A stretch of 54,725 nucleotides of DNA from JAZRZI01 sp045601325 (GTDB lineage Bacteria > Bacillota_I > Bacilli_A > RFN20 > CAG-826): positions 1 through 54,725 of the forward strand of contig JAZRZI010000023.1 of NCBI GenBank assembly GCA_045601325.1, read 5' to 3'. The translations under genes were made by a program, and so were the position numbers. Positions within the stretch are counted from its first letter, which is position 1. Each line of letters begins with the position of its first letter. Positions 41,504 to 50,613 of the stretch are shown piece by piece. A model generated the notes under the pieces. That model searched no databases and was not told the DNA's origin. It was given only the letters and a program-made list of their open reading frames with translations.

Positions 41504-41592
41504 AATCTTCATTCCTACGCCAGCATTATCTGGATCAGGTAAGGTCGACTCGAAGAAGAGTCCTCTCAGCCAGGTTCGCCTAGCTCCCGTAA
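41504..41592 (-). promoter_or_regulatory. TPP riboswitch (THI element) upstream of thiT
   Basis: The minus strand shows the THI-box consensus: ACGGGAGCTAGGCG, CTGGCTGAGAGG, then ACCTGATCCAGATAATGC and TGGCGTAGGAA. A variable hairpin GACTCTTCTTCGAGTC sits in the P3 region. It senses thiamine pyrophosphate and represses the transporter gene. A TATATT box lies about 6 nt upstream of the aptamer. Confidence 0.95.
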
Positions 41593-41610
41593 ACAATATA
41601 TACCGAATTT

Positions 41611-42288
41611 TTAGTTTTGAATAGTCCAATCTATAGGACTTAATCCGTTATTCTTTAAATATTCATTTGCTAGTCTAAAATGGTTATTGCCAAACCATCC
41701 ACCTTGATTAGCGCTTAAAGGCGAAGGATGAACACACTCTAATATTAAATGATTAGGATTATGTAAATACTGTTTTAACTTTCTAGCTGGGCCACCCCAA
41801 AGTAAGTAGACAATAGGTTGTTGTTGAGCGTCGATGGTTTCCAAAACTTCCTTTAAGAACATGCGATATTCTTTAATATTATGGCTAAGTGCTTCATGCG
41901 CTTTAACAGATAATATAGAGTTTAAAAGTAACACGCCTTGACTCGCCCAGGCTGTTAAATCACCCGTGGAAAAGTCCATTTTTGCGTCATATTCTAATTG
42001 AATTTCTTTATAGATATTAACCAAAGAAGGTGGAACTTTAATACCTTTTGGAACAGAAAAAGATAAGCCCATTGCTTGTCCTGGTTCGTGATAAGGATCT
42101 TGCCCAACAATAACTACCTTAACGCTTGATAGAGGAGTAATTCTAAAAGCATTAAATAATAAATCTCTTGGCGGATAACAAACATGTTTAGAATATTCAT
42201 CATCTAAAAAAGATTTTAAAGATAAACAATAATCATCATTTTGAATGTTTTTGAAGAACTCGTTCCAACTAGTTATATTTTGCTTCAT
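41611..42288 (-). CDS. ung: Uracil-DNA glycosylase (family 1)
   Basis: A 225-residue UNG removing uracil from DNA. The catalytic water-activating motif is GQDPYHEPGQAMGLSFSV (Asp about residue 62), and the DNA-intercalation loop is HPSPLSANQGG. VLLLNSILSV and YLLWGGPARK are also conserved. It starts at MKQNITSWN; no Shine-Dalgarno precedes it and TAATAT lies 6 nt before the ATG. It is divergent from the first glycosyltransferase gene. Confidence 0.96.
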   Translation of the reverse strand: MKQNITSWNEFFKNIQNDDYCLSLKSFLDDEYSKHVCYPPRDLLFNAFRITPLSSVKVVIVGQDPYHEPGQAMGLSFSVPKGIKVPPSLVNIYKEIQLEYDAKMDFSTGDLTAWASQGVLLLNSILSVKAHEALSHNIKEYRMFLKEVLETIDAQQQPIVYLLWGGPARKLKQYLHNPNHLILECVHPSPLSANQGGWFGNNHFRLANEYLKNNGLSPIDWTIQN

Positions 42289-42344
42289 AAGCAAATATTA
42301 ACATTTATATTAAAATCTTTAAAGTATCATAATATAATTATGTT

Positions 42345-43436
42345 ATGAAAATTCTATTTGTCTTTAATCATCCCGCTCCATACAAGGTGAGATTATTTAA
42401 TGAAATTGCAAAGTTGGTCGATTTAGATGTCATTTTTGAACGCACAAAAGCTAAAGATAGACCAGCTGATTTTTATAACTGCAATACATATGATTTTAAT
42501 GTCAAATTCTTAAAGAGAGGTTCTTTCGGAAATGAAAACTCTTTAACTAACGAATTAAAGAAAATTATCAAAAAAAGCTATCGAAACTACGATTTAATTA
42601 TTATGAATGGTTATAGCACACTCACAGAAATGAAAGCCATTAACTATATGAAGAAAAAGAATATTCCTTTTGCTTTATACATTAATGGTGGAGTAGTTAG
42701 AAAAGAAACGAAACTAAAAGCAAAAATCAAAAAACATTTTATTAGTTCCGCATTCACATACTTCTCTCCATGTATAGAAGCTGATGAATATCTAAAACAC
42801 TATGGAGTCAAAGAAGAGTTGATTCACCACTATCCTTATAGTACGTTTTATGAAAGGGAAATCGTTGGTGGACCAATATCAGACATAGAGAAAAATAGAA
42901 TTAGAGAAGAATTCAATTTGCCAAAAGGAAATCTCTATATTTCCGCAGGTCAATATATAGATAGAAAGAATAACCTACTTCTAATATCTTTATTTAAAGA
43001 TCTAAAAGATAAACAATTGGTCTTATTTGGCCAAGGCCCTTTAAAAGAAGCTTACTTAAAATATATTAATGAAAACAACATCACTAATGTTACTGTAAGA
43101 GAGTTTCTCAAAAAGAATGATCTATTCACAGTCATGAGCGCATGTGATTGCTTTGTCACATTATCTAAGGAAGACATTTACGGTCACACCACTACAGAAG
43201 CTATGGCGAATGGATTACCAGTTATCTCAAGCGACAGGGTTGTTTCCTCAAGACACTTAATTCAAAACGGCAAAAATGGATACATCGTTAGTTTAGATAA
43301 AGAGGAAGAAATCAAAAACGCAATCAATAGCATTAATACAAATATGATTTTTTCATCAATCTTAACTGCAAAAGAAAACACAATTGAAAAGACTGCTGAA
43401 GCACACGCAGAGATATTTAAGGACATAGTAAAATGA
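42345..43436 (+). CDS. GT4-type glycosyltransferase
   Basis: A 363-residue GT-B-fold enzyme. The C-terminal nucleotide-sugar domain has ISAGQYIDRKNNLLLISLF, LVLFGQGPLKEAYLKY and the E-x7-E signature KEDIYGHTTTEAMANGLPVI (about 275-294). The N-terminal acceptor domain opens ILFVFNHPAPYKVRLFNEI. It probably adds one sugar to a lipid-linked repeat unit. The gene is leaderless by position (TATAAT exactly 6 nt before the ATG). Its stop overlaps the next start (ATGA). Confidence 0.88.
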   Translation: MKILFVFNHPAPYKVRLFNEIAKLVDLDVIFERTKAKDRPADFYNCNTYDFNVKFLKRGSFGNENSLTNELKKIIKKSYRNYDLIIMNGYSTLTEMKAINYMKKKNIPFALYINGGVVRKETKLKAKIKKHFISSAFTYFSPCIEADEYLKHYGVKEELIHHYPYSTFYEREIVGGPISDIEKNRIREEFNLPKGNLYISAGQYIDRKNNLLLISLFKDLKDKQLVLFGQGPLKEAYLKYINENNITNVTVREFLKKNDLFTVMSACDCFVTLSKEDIYGHTTTEAMANGLPVISSDRVVSSRHLIQNGKNGYIVSLDKEEEIKNAINSINTNMIFSSILTAKENTIEKTAEAHAEIFKDIVK

Positions 43437-44581
43437 GAATAATTTATATCACTTCAGCATTAAATTCGAGTGATTTTTCCGAATTCCAAAAATCATGGAA
43501 AAAGCCTCTCAATCCTTCTAACCAAAATTTTCATAATAAATTGATTAGATCATTATCAAATTTTGCAGAAATTAATGTCATTTCATTAAGACCATATAAT
43601 AAATCTTTATGCTCATATAAGGATTTATCTTTTAAATCATTTAAAGAAGGAAATATTAACTGGAATTATTTGAAAGTTAATAAAAATAAATACATCCAAA
43701 TATTATCTTTTGATAATAACTCTTTAAAATTGGCTAAAAAGATGGTTAATAAAGAATCAATGATTCTTGTAGACACAATTAATCCAAAAACTATTAGAAT
43801 GGCTAATAATATAGCTAATAAATATAAATTACCAGTTATTGGTGTATTAACCGACTCACCATATAACATCACCGGAATTAACAAAGAATATGCAGATAAA
43901 ATTATTAACAACTGCTCAAATTTTAAAGGCTATATTTCACTCACAGATGAGTTAAATTTACTTTTTAATAAGTATCAAAATTCACATATCACATTAGAAG
44001 GAATCGTTGAAAACGATTCTAAGATTCTCTCTATTGATGATAATCGATATTTTTTCTTTGGTGGTGCAATGCTTGAAAGATATGGCGTTTATGAGTTAAT
44101 CAAAGCTTTTAAATCAATCAAAGAAAATGTCCAATTACTTATTTGCGGACATCATTATGATGAGGAAAAAATATTCTCCGCCATTGGTGAAGACAAAAGA
44201 ATTAAGTTTTTAGGAATATTACCTGTTGAACAAGTAATTGAATTAGAATCTCACGCATTAGCATGCATAAATCCACGTCCGTACAGCGAAGAATTAGATA
44301 AATTATCTATTCCAAGCAAAACATTAGAATATTTAGCGTCATGTTCCTTAACTATTTCCGCTAAAAACACAAAACTTCATGCATATTTTAAAGACAACAT
44401 CATCTGGGCGGATAATGGAGACGAAAAAGGCTTAAAAGAAGCAATGGAAAAAGTCCTCAAATTTAATGATGAGGAAATAAAAAACCTTGCCTCTAAATCT
44501 CAAAGCAAGGTCATCGAATTATTTTCAATTAATTCAGTTAGTAAGAAACTAGAACCATTCTTATCTCAATTTTTGAAGTAG
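43433..44581 (+). CDS. Glycosyltransferase, GT-B fold
   Basis: A 382-residue protein overlapping the preceding glycosyltransferase by 4 nt. The C-terminal half resembles GT4: FFFGGAMLERYGVYELIKAF, VQLLICGHHYDEEKI, KFLGILPVEQVIELES, CINPRP, IPSKTLEYLASCSLTI. The usual EGFG motif is replaced by SEELDKLSIPSKTLEYL. The N-terminal half is divergent. It is very AT-rich. The acceptor and donor are unknown. Its 3' end overlaps the convergent gene 44561-45751 by 21 nt. Confidence 0.75.
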   Translation: MRIIYITSALNSSDFSEFQKSWKKPLNPSNQNFHNKLIRSLSNFAEINVISLRPYNKSLCSYKDLSFKSFKEGNINWNYLKVNKNKYIQILSFDNNSLKLAKKMVNKESMILVDTINPKTIRMANNIANKYKLPVIGVLTDSPYNITGINKEYADKIINNCSNFKGYISLTDELNLLFNKYQNSHITLEGIVENDSKILSIDDNRYFFFGGAMLERYGVYELIKAFKSIKENVQLLICGHHYDEEKIFSAIGEDKRIKFLGILPVEQVIELESHALACINPRPYSEELDKLSIPSKTLEYLASCSLTISAKNTKLHAYFKDNIIWADNGDEKGLKEAMEKVLKFNDEEIKNLASKSQSKVIELFSINSVSKKLEPFLSQFLK

Positions 44582-45751
44582 CTCGTTTTCTATTTCTTTA
44601 GAAATAGTATCTAAAGAGAAATGATTCTTATAATAGATTAGGTTGTTGGATCCTAATCTTTTTAATTGCTCTTTTGGCATGCTTGAAATGGTGACTATCG
44701 AATTAGATAATGATTCGACATTTTCTAAAGCTATAACACCCCCATCGGATTTAACTAAAACTTCTTTTCCATCACCACCAAGCATTGCTAGAATTGGTTT
44801 TTCGAAAGCCATAGACATCACTAATTTATTTGGAATTGTTTTTCCAACATAACCTTCGCCTTTAAGAGAAACGTATAATGCATCAGCGCTCTTAAAATAT
44901 GCAGCAGCTTTCTTTGCAGGGATAGGTCCATAATATTTAACACTATCTTCTAATCCATATTCTTTAATTAGTTTAACAAGATTATCAGACTTAGGACCCA
45001 TACCAATAATATGGAATCGAATCTTTTTATCTTTTAAGGTTTTCATTGCATCTGGAATCATTTCAATGTTTTGTATTGTTCCTAAATTGCCACAGTACAA
45101 AATATTGAAGTAATCTTTATCAAATTCAAATGGTTCAGCATCGCTAGATTCAACTAAGCTTGGTTGAGGAACAAATTTTCTTTGAATATCAGGTAGACTT
45201 AAAACATCAGTAAAATACTGTTCATATGAAGGTGAACCAATGAGAATTTCATCAGTGTTTTTATATAAACCCCTACTCCACTTGTATAGTATTTTGTAGG
45301 TTAATGATTTTTTCTTGACTGCGTGTGTAATTAATACCGACTCAGGCCATAAGTCAACACAGTGAACAACATGAGGAACATGATGTTTCTTTTTGTACTT
45401 GTTTCCAGCGGATAAAATTGTCACTGGAGATAATGACATAGAGTACACAATATCGAAGTTTTCCTTGCATTTCCTCACCCATTTCTTTGAATTTGACCAG
45501 AAAGACAAGTAATTTCTAACGATGGAAATACGAGATTTTTTACGAGCAATCAACTTAACTCTGTGTATTTTAACACCATTTATTTCTTGCTCTTTTATAT
45601 GCTTATATTCAGGGATAATTTCCCCATAGCCATAGTTTGGTTTGCCAGTTAAAACATCCACTTCATGACCATATGATGCAAGCTTTTCTGCTATATTAGT
45701 GATAACGAAGTTTTCAGGATAATAAAATTGGCAAACAATTAAAATCTTCAT
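44561..45751 (-). CDS. GT4 glycosyltransferase, WbuB-like
   Basis: A 396-residue glycosyltransferase. The N-terminal acceptor domain has CQFYYPENFVITNIAEKL, DVLTGKPNYGYGEIIPEY, and HVVHCVDLWPESV, a block characteristic of WbuB-like N-acetyl-fucosaminyl transferases. The C-terminal domain has ILYCGNLGTIQNIEMIPDA, FHIIGMGPKSDNL, YGPIPAKKAAAYFKSADALY and GKTIPNKLVMSMAFEKPILA. Donor specificity cannot be deduced. It is divergent from the flippase gene. TATAAT ends 8 nt before the ATG and no Shine-Dalgarno is visible. Confidence 0.85.
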   Translation of the reverse strand: MKILIVCQFYYPENFVITNIAEKLASYGHEVDVLTGKPNYGYGEIIPEYKHIKEQEINGVKIHRVKLIARKKSRISIVRNYLSFWSNSKKWVRKCKENFDIVYSMSLSPVTILSAGNKYKKKHHVPHVVHCVDLWPESVLITHAVKKKSLTYKILYKWSRGLYKNTDEILIGSPSYEQYFTDVLSLPDIQRKFVPQPSLVESSDAEPFEFDKDYFNILYCGNLGTIQNIEMIPDAMKTLKDKKIRFHIIGMGPKSDNLVKLIKEYGLEDSVKYYGPIPAKKAAAYFKSADALYVSLKGEGYVGKTIPNKLVMSMAFEKPILAMLGGDGKEVLVKSDGGVIALENVESLSNSIVTISSMPKEQLKRLGSNNLIYYKNHFSLDTISKEIENELLQKLR

Positions 45752-45846
45752 ACAACAAAATTATACAAAAAATTCTTATAAATGTATTCTTTAAATTGAA
45801 ATGCTTTGTATTTCAAAAAAATGAATATAATCGTATAATCATTATT

Positions 45847-47370
45847 ATGCACAACAATATTAGAACAAATGTCATTGTTAATATCATTAGAACTGTAGTT
45901 TTAACGTTCTTATCATTTATTACATTCCCTTGGGTTTGTAGATATTTGGGTGATTCCGCAGTTGGAACATACACTTGGTGCAATACCTTTGTAGCATATT
46001 TCCTTATACTTGCAAAAATAGGTATTCCTAATCTTGCGGTGAGAGAATGTGTAAGTGTAAGAGATAATAAGGAAGCTTTATCTAATAAAGTACAAGCTTT
46101 CTTCTTATTACAACTTATATCTACACTAATATCCTTTGGATTAATGACTAGTGTGGTATTTACTGTTCCAGCACTTAGAGAGTCTAGCTCTTTAATATTT
46201 ATTCTTGCGTTAAACTTCTTAACCGGCGCTTTCTCTTTTGAGTGGATATTTATAGCGTTAGAGAAACAATTCTATATGTCAGTTAGATCAATAGTGACAT
46301 TAACATTATCCGCAATATTAATAATTGGTTTTATTAAAACACCTTCCGATGTTTATATTTACGCACTTGTGTGTATCTTGGTCACAGTGATAACAACAAT
46401 ATGTAACGTATATTATGTTAGAAAGTTTGTTTCATTTAAGAAAACTATGCCTTATGACTTAAAACAATACGCAAAACCTTTGTTAATTCTATGTTCTTTA
46501 TCTTTAATTATTTCTTTCTATAACCAAACAGATACATTCATCTTAGGCTTTATAGACGTAAGCAAAAAAGAGGTTGCTAGCTATTCAGTTGGTATCAAAG
46601 GTATTGATGTTATCATAGGTATTACAACAGCTTTATCTACTGTATTTATCCCAAGAGCAGCATTCTATTATTCCAAAGAAGATAAACGCTTCTTTAATAA
46701 CTTAAACAAATATTCGATTAATATTTCCTTATTTATCGTATTGCCTGCAATTGTAACAATGTGTGTATTAGCAAAACCAATATGTGGTTTGATTTCTGGT
46801 ACATATGATTTCTCTGATCCTAGCAGTGGCTATCTTTCTTCGCCATATATCTTAATGATACTTGCATCTATGATGCTCACATATACATTAGGGGATATCA
46901 TATATGGCCAAATCCTTTTACCAATGAAGAAAGAGAAATACTATCTATTAACTATGTTATTAGGTACAGTTCAAAATATTATCTTATCCATTATCTTAGG
47001 TAAATTTGTATTCCCTAATAATCCTGCAATTGGGGTCGCTATAGGAACTTCTATTACAGACTTGATTATTTTAGTGATTTTATTAACAATGACCAAGAAA
47101 TGGACTAAAAACGCTATTTTTAATAAAAATACAATTAAACTTCTTGCTGCTAACATCATTTTAGCTGCTATTTCAGTTGGGATATATGAATTATTAGCAA
47201 GAACATCACTATTATCATCTTTAGACATTGCAATGCAATTCGTCATAGAGATGTTAGCGGTAGTTGTCATAGGCGCAATCGTATACATAGGCGCATGCTT
47301 AATAATGAAAGAAGACTTAGTGTATTCATTTGTGAGAAAGAGAAAAGAAAAACAATCTTATGCCGAATAA
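45847..47370 (+). CDS. Wzx-type polysaccharide flippase
   Basis: A 507-residue MOP/MVF-superfamily transporter with about 14 helices. The start is at MHNNIRTNVIVNIIRTVVLT; the longer frame has no ribosome-binding site, and TATAAT lies 7 nt before this ATG. FITFPWVCRYLGDSAVGTYT is the Wzx-typical first block; others are FILGFIDVSKKEVASYSVG and FIPRAAFYYSKED. It moves undecaprenyl-linked oligosaccharide to the outer face. The 3' end overlaps the TupA-like gene by 11 nt. Confidence 0.88.
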   Translation: MHNNIRTNVIVNIIRTVVLTFLSFITFPWVCRYLGDSAVGTYTWCNTFVAYFLILAKIGIPNLAVRECVSVRDNKEALSNKVQAFFLLQLISTLISFGLMTSVVFTVPALRESSSLIFILALNFLTGAFSFEWIFIALEKQFYMSVRSIVTLTLSAILIIGFIKTPSDVYIYALVCILVTVITTICNVYYVRKFVSFKKTMPYDLKQYAKPLLILCSLSLIISFYNQTDTFILGFIDVSKKEVASYSVGIKGIDVIIGITTALSTVFIPRAAFYYSKEDKRFFNNLNKYSINISLFIVLPAIVTMCVLAKPICGLISGTYDFSDPSSGYLSSPYILMILASMMLTYTLGDIIYGQILLPMKKEKYYLLTMLLGTVQNIILSIILGKFVFPNNPAIGVAIGTSITDLIILVILLTMTKKWTKNAIFNKNTIKLLAANIILAAISVGIYELLARTSLLSSLDIAMQFVIEMLAVVVIGAIVYIGACLIMKEDLVYSFVRKRKEKQSYAE

Positions 47371-48274
47371 AAATTTAAAAGAAAATAAATTAAAAAGAAT
47401 GTTGGTGTTACCTTTTAGAAATATTGTTAAGGGTATCTCTAAAACATGGTATGTGAAAAGCCAATACAAATACATCACACATCATAAGTGCGATTTAAAG
47501 AATCCAACTAGATATACAGAAAAGCTTCAATATCTTAGATTGTTCGTGTACCCAAAAGATCCACTTGTGTGTCAATGCGCTGGTAGAGTGGGTGTAAGAG
47601 AATATGTTAAAAAACGCGGATTCTGCGATAAATTAATTCCAATATACGGAATATTTGATAAATTCGATGACATTGATTTTGATAAGTTACCAGACAAGTT
47701 TGTAATGAAGTGCAGTCATGCATCTGGTTTTAATTATATTTGTAGAAATAAAAACGAAGTCAATAAAGAAGAATTAAAAAAGAAATTCGATAAGTGGCTT
47801 AAAACTAACTATGGTAAAAAGACTTGTGAGATGCATTACACAACTATCAAGCCTCAAATCATTATCGAAAAGCTATTAGAGGAAGATGGAAAATTACCAA
47901 CTGAATATAAGTTACATATATTTAATGGAAAAGCCCGTTCTATGTATGTAGTTACCTCCAGAGGTATTGATATTAGATACAATAACTATTACATCGACTG
48001 GACTCCATTTGATGGCAGTCAATTCAACGGCTGGAAGAAAACTGATTACCCGCTTAATAAACCAGATCATTTTGATGATATGGTCGAGATGGCAGAAATA
48101 TTATGCAAACCATTCCCATTTGTGAGATGTGATTTATATAACATAAACGGGAAGATATATTTCTCAGAAATGACATTTACACCTGCAAAAGGCACACTCA
48201 TATTAGATGATGACAAGTGCGACTTTGAGATGGGCAAATGGTTAGATATCAAAAAATATATTAATGCCAAATAG
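47360..48274 (+). CDS. TupA-like ATP-grasp protein
   Basis: A 304-residue protein of the TupA-like ATP-grasp family, found in polysaccharide clusters and named after the teichuronopeptide gene tupA. Family blocks are NPTRYTEKLQYLRLFV, FVMKCSHASGFNYICRNK (ATP-binding lysine region), IIIEKLLEEDG, EYKLHIFNGKARSMYVV, FVRCDLYNINGKIYFSEMTF and TPAKG (metal-binding Asp and Glu). It probably attaches an amino acid or peptide to a sugar or carrier. It is co-translated with the flippase by overlap, so it likely decorates the exported unit. Confidence 0.85.
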   Translation: MPNKNLKENKLKRMLVLPFRNIVKGISKTWYVKSQYKYITHHKCDLKNPTRYTEKLQYLRLFVYPKDPLVCQCAGRVGVREYVKKRGFCDKLIPIYGIFDKFDDIDFDKLPDKFVMKCSHASGFNYICRNKNEVNKEELKKKFDKWLKTNYGKKTCEMHYTTIKPQIIIEKLLEEDGKLPTEYKLHIFNGKARSMYVVTSRGIDIRYNNYYIDWTPFDGSQFNGWKKTDYPLNKPDHFDDMVEMAEILCKPFPFVRCDLYNINGKIYFSEMTFTPAKGTLILDDDKCDFEMGKWLDIKKYINAK

Positions 48275-49172
48275 AATCAGGCATAACGATTTCGTAAAGT
48301 AATAATGAATGGTGAAGAGGTCTATTTTTGAACTCTTCTTTTTCATTTAAATTATCTAAAACAGAATCGCTGATTAATCTATATTCAAAAGATATACCAG
48401 CGCATCTATCGATATTAATTCCATTATTTAGTTCAAATCCAAAAAACAAATAGTCATGTTTTCTATTTGCGTCACCAGTATTAGTTGGAACATCTAGTTC
48501 ATAACTCACAGGTAAACGAGTGTATCCTAAATCGTTCTTTAAAAAGAAGTTAATAATTAATTCAACTTTAGAAATATGGCTAGGAATTGGAGGGATTTCT
48601 TGGTCAGTTCTTCTAAACTCAATAGAACCTTTTAAATTAACACCGAAGTATTTATTATCACCATTAAGGCTATATTCTTTGTTAAACAAACAACCAAAAC
48701 CATTCTCATCTATTTGCACACGAGCGTGTTCAAAGTCGCCATTGCAGAAGAATTGTCCATCGAATAATTTAGACACATATCCATATCTAAATGTTTCTTC
48801 GTCTTTTGCAAGGCACACACTTGGGCCATAATTAGCTTCGGTTATTTCTTCTGGTTTATAAGAATCTCTATCGTATTCATATATACATGATTCATGTCTA
48901 ATAGAATCTAAGTATAAGAAATTATCATCATCATAAGATGTGAAAACTTTGTTTGTAGATTTATTTAATTCGATTGTTTCTTCATTAATGTTACTAACTT
49001 TGCAATTTTCAGAATGGTAATTAATGTCATTATTCCAAACTTGATAATAGTTTTTCATAAAGTCTACAGAGTTATATTCATCCCCACGATATGTTTCCTT
49101 TAAGGAATATCCACATGCGGTTAAAAAGAAAACACCACAAAGAGAAAACACTTTAGATAGTTTCGATTTCAT
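48261..49172 (-). CDS. Lipoprotein of unknown function
   Basis: A 303-residue lipoprotein with lipobox FLTACG (Cys20). The mature part is beta-rich with conserved-looking YQVWNNDINYHSENC, FCNGDFEHARVQIDENGFGC, KVELIINFFLKNDLGY and a final LYEIVMPDS. NGDFE-like strands suggest a jelly-roll carbohydrate-binding fold, without a firm match. GGAGG lies 8 nt before the ATG, and the start overlaps the polymerase gene by 20 nt. It probably serves the same surface glycan. Confidence 0.6.
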   Translation of the reverse strand: MKSKLSKVFSLCGVFFLTACGYSLKETYRGDEYNSVDFMKNYYQVWNNDINYHSENCKVSNINEETIELNKSTNKVFTSYDDDNFLYLDSIRHESCIYEYDRDSYKPEEITEANYGPSVCLAKDEETFRYGYVSKLFDGQFFCNGDFEHARVQIDENGFGCLFNKEYSLNGDNKYFGVNLKGSIEFRRTDQEIPPIPSHISKVELIINFFLKNDLGYTRLPVSYELDVPTNTGDANRKHDYLFFGFELNNGINIDRCAGISFEYRLISDSVLDNLNEKEEFKNRPLHHSLLLYEIVMPDSIWH

Positions 49173-50574
49173 TTACGATTTCCTCCTTATTTTCTTCTTG
49201 AATAATAGCTTTATTAGATTTAGAGAATGCATAACTAAATAAGAATATAACCACCATAAAGGCACCACTTAAATACATTGGAATTGTATCTGAAGAGAAG
49301 ATATATGGATTGTTATCAAAGTTAATAAGTGTGTAAGAGAAGAACGTTAATATGAAGCCGATAATTGTGATCTTTTCTTTAATTGAATCATCACTATTTT
49401 TGTAATACATAAATAGTCTTCTAAATCCAATTACAAACGCTAAGATAAAGAATAAAGAACCAAATACGCCAGAGAACATAAAGTTATCAAATAAGAATGA
49501 ACCAGAGGCATAAACACCATTAGGATAGTTATAATATTGGTTCTTTCCAAAGTGTGGAAATCCAAATAACTTGTCACCAAATATACCATCTACAATCGCA
49601 TTATATTTGCTGATTAAAGCGTTTGAGTTAAATAATCTATCTAATAAAGCACTCTTTTTGATTAAGTTTCTAATAGTTAAACAAATTCCACCCTTATCTA
49701 ACTGAGCGTTCAAAATCATGATGATAAAGGCTATTACAAATAACACTCCAAAGATAATCATCACTAATTTAAGTGGTTTACCTTTCCAGTGTAACTTCAC
49801 AAATAAGATTGTGATTAATAACGTAACAAAGATAAGCAAATCAGTTAATAATGTGAATTTATTAATTGTGAATAATAGCGAAAGACCACCTAATAAAACA
49901 AAGCAAAGATAAGCGATGAATTCTTTTTTATTTTCTTTAGGGCTTGTCCATAACATAGGAACAATCGCACTGATAAGAAGAGATGGGAACAATGAGAAAT
50001 ATGTGACGGATACTTCGCTGATATTAAAACCAATAAGAGAAAACGCCATATCGCTGACAGGGGATTCGCTTGGTTTGCCATAGTAATAAATGTATCTGCC
50101 GCGATAATTAATCGTATAGAATGGCTCAAATTGAATCATTGTGATAATGAGGTTCACTAATGTTATTGCCGCTAAAGCGGAATAAATAACCAACATCATC
50201 GTTCTAACGTTAAATGTTTTAATCTTGCCAGAGAAATAGCCACACGCTGCAATCGCAGCTAAACCAAATGGAACAATAAATCTAACAGGTCCCATTAAGA
50301 TGAATGTTGGATCGATAACGAAGTTAGATAGGACGCTTAATAAACCATATATCATTAAAGGAAATAAGAAGAAGGAAAAAGAAGCAAAGCCATCTTTATC
50401 GAATTCTTTTATAGTCACAACAATAGTTAAAACTAATAAGACAAAAGATAATATCGAATAAAAGATAAAAGAGTTCCCTAAAGAGAAAGCGATAATCGCT
50501 AAAACTTCCAATGCAAAAAATCCTACGACTTTCGCGTAACTAGAAAAATCAAATTTCTTTTTTGAATTTGTCAT
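49153..50574 (-). CDS. Wzy-like polysaccharide polymerase / O-antigen ligase-type membrane protein
   Basis: A 473-residue protein with about 12 membrane helices and a large extracytoplasmic loop between about residues 285 and 355 (KYNAIVDGIFGDKLFGFPHF, GKNQYYNYPNGVYASGSFLF, DNFMF). This topology and the loop ending in a short D-N-x-x pattern fit the O-antigen polymerase/ligase superfamily. Wzy proteins share little sequence, so the call rests on topology and on the flippase, glycosyltransferases and TupA-like gene next door. TAAACT lies 6 nt before the ATG and no Shine-Dalgarno is visible. Confidence 0.7.
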   Translation of the reverse strand: MTNSKKKFDFSSYAKVVGFFALEVLAIIAFSLGNSFIFYSILSFVLLVLTIVVTIKEFDKDGFASFSFFLFPLMIYGLLSVLSNFVIDPTFILMGPVRFIVPFGLAAIAACGYFSGKIKTFNVRTMMLVIYSALAAITLVNLIITMIQFEPFYTINYRGRYIYYYGKPSESPVSDMAFSLIGFNISEVSVTYFSLFPSLLISAIVPMLWTSPKENKKEFIAYLCFVLLGGLSLLFTINKFTLLTDLLIFVTLLITILFVKLHWKGKPLKLVMIIFGVLFVIAFIIMILNAQLDKGGICLTIRNLIKKSALLDRLFNSNALISKYNAIVDGIFGDKLFGFPHFGKNQYYNYPNGVYASGSFLFDNFMFSGVFGSLFFILAFVIGFRRLFMYYKNSDDSIKEKITIIGFILTFFSYTLINFDNNPYIFSSDTIPMYLSGAFMVVIFLFSYAFSKSNKAIIQEENKEEIVNEIETI

Positions 50575-50613
50575 ATTTATAGTTTAGAGTTTTATTTTTA
50601 ATAAATAAAGAGA

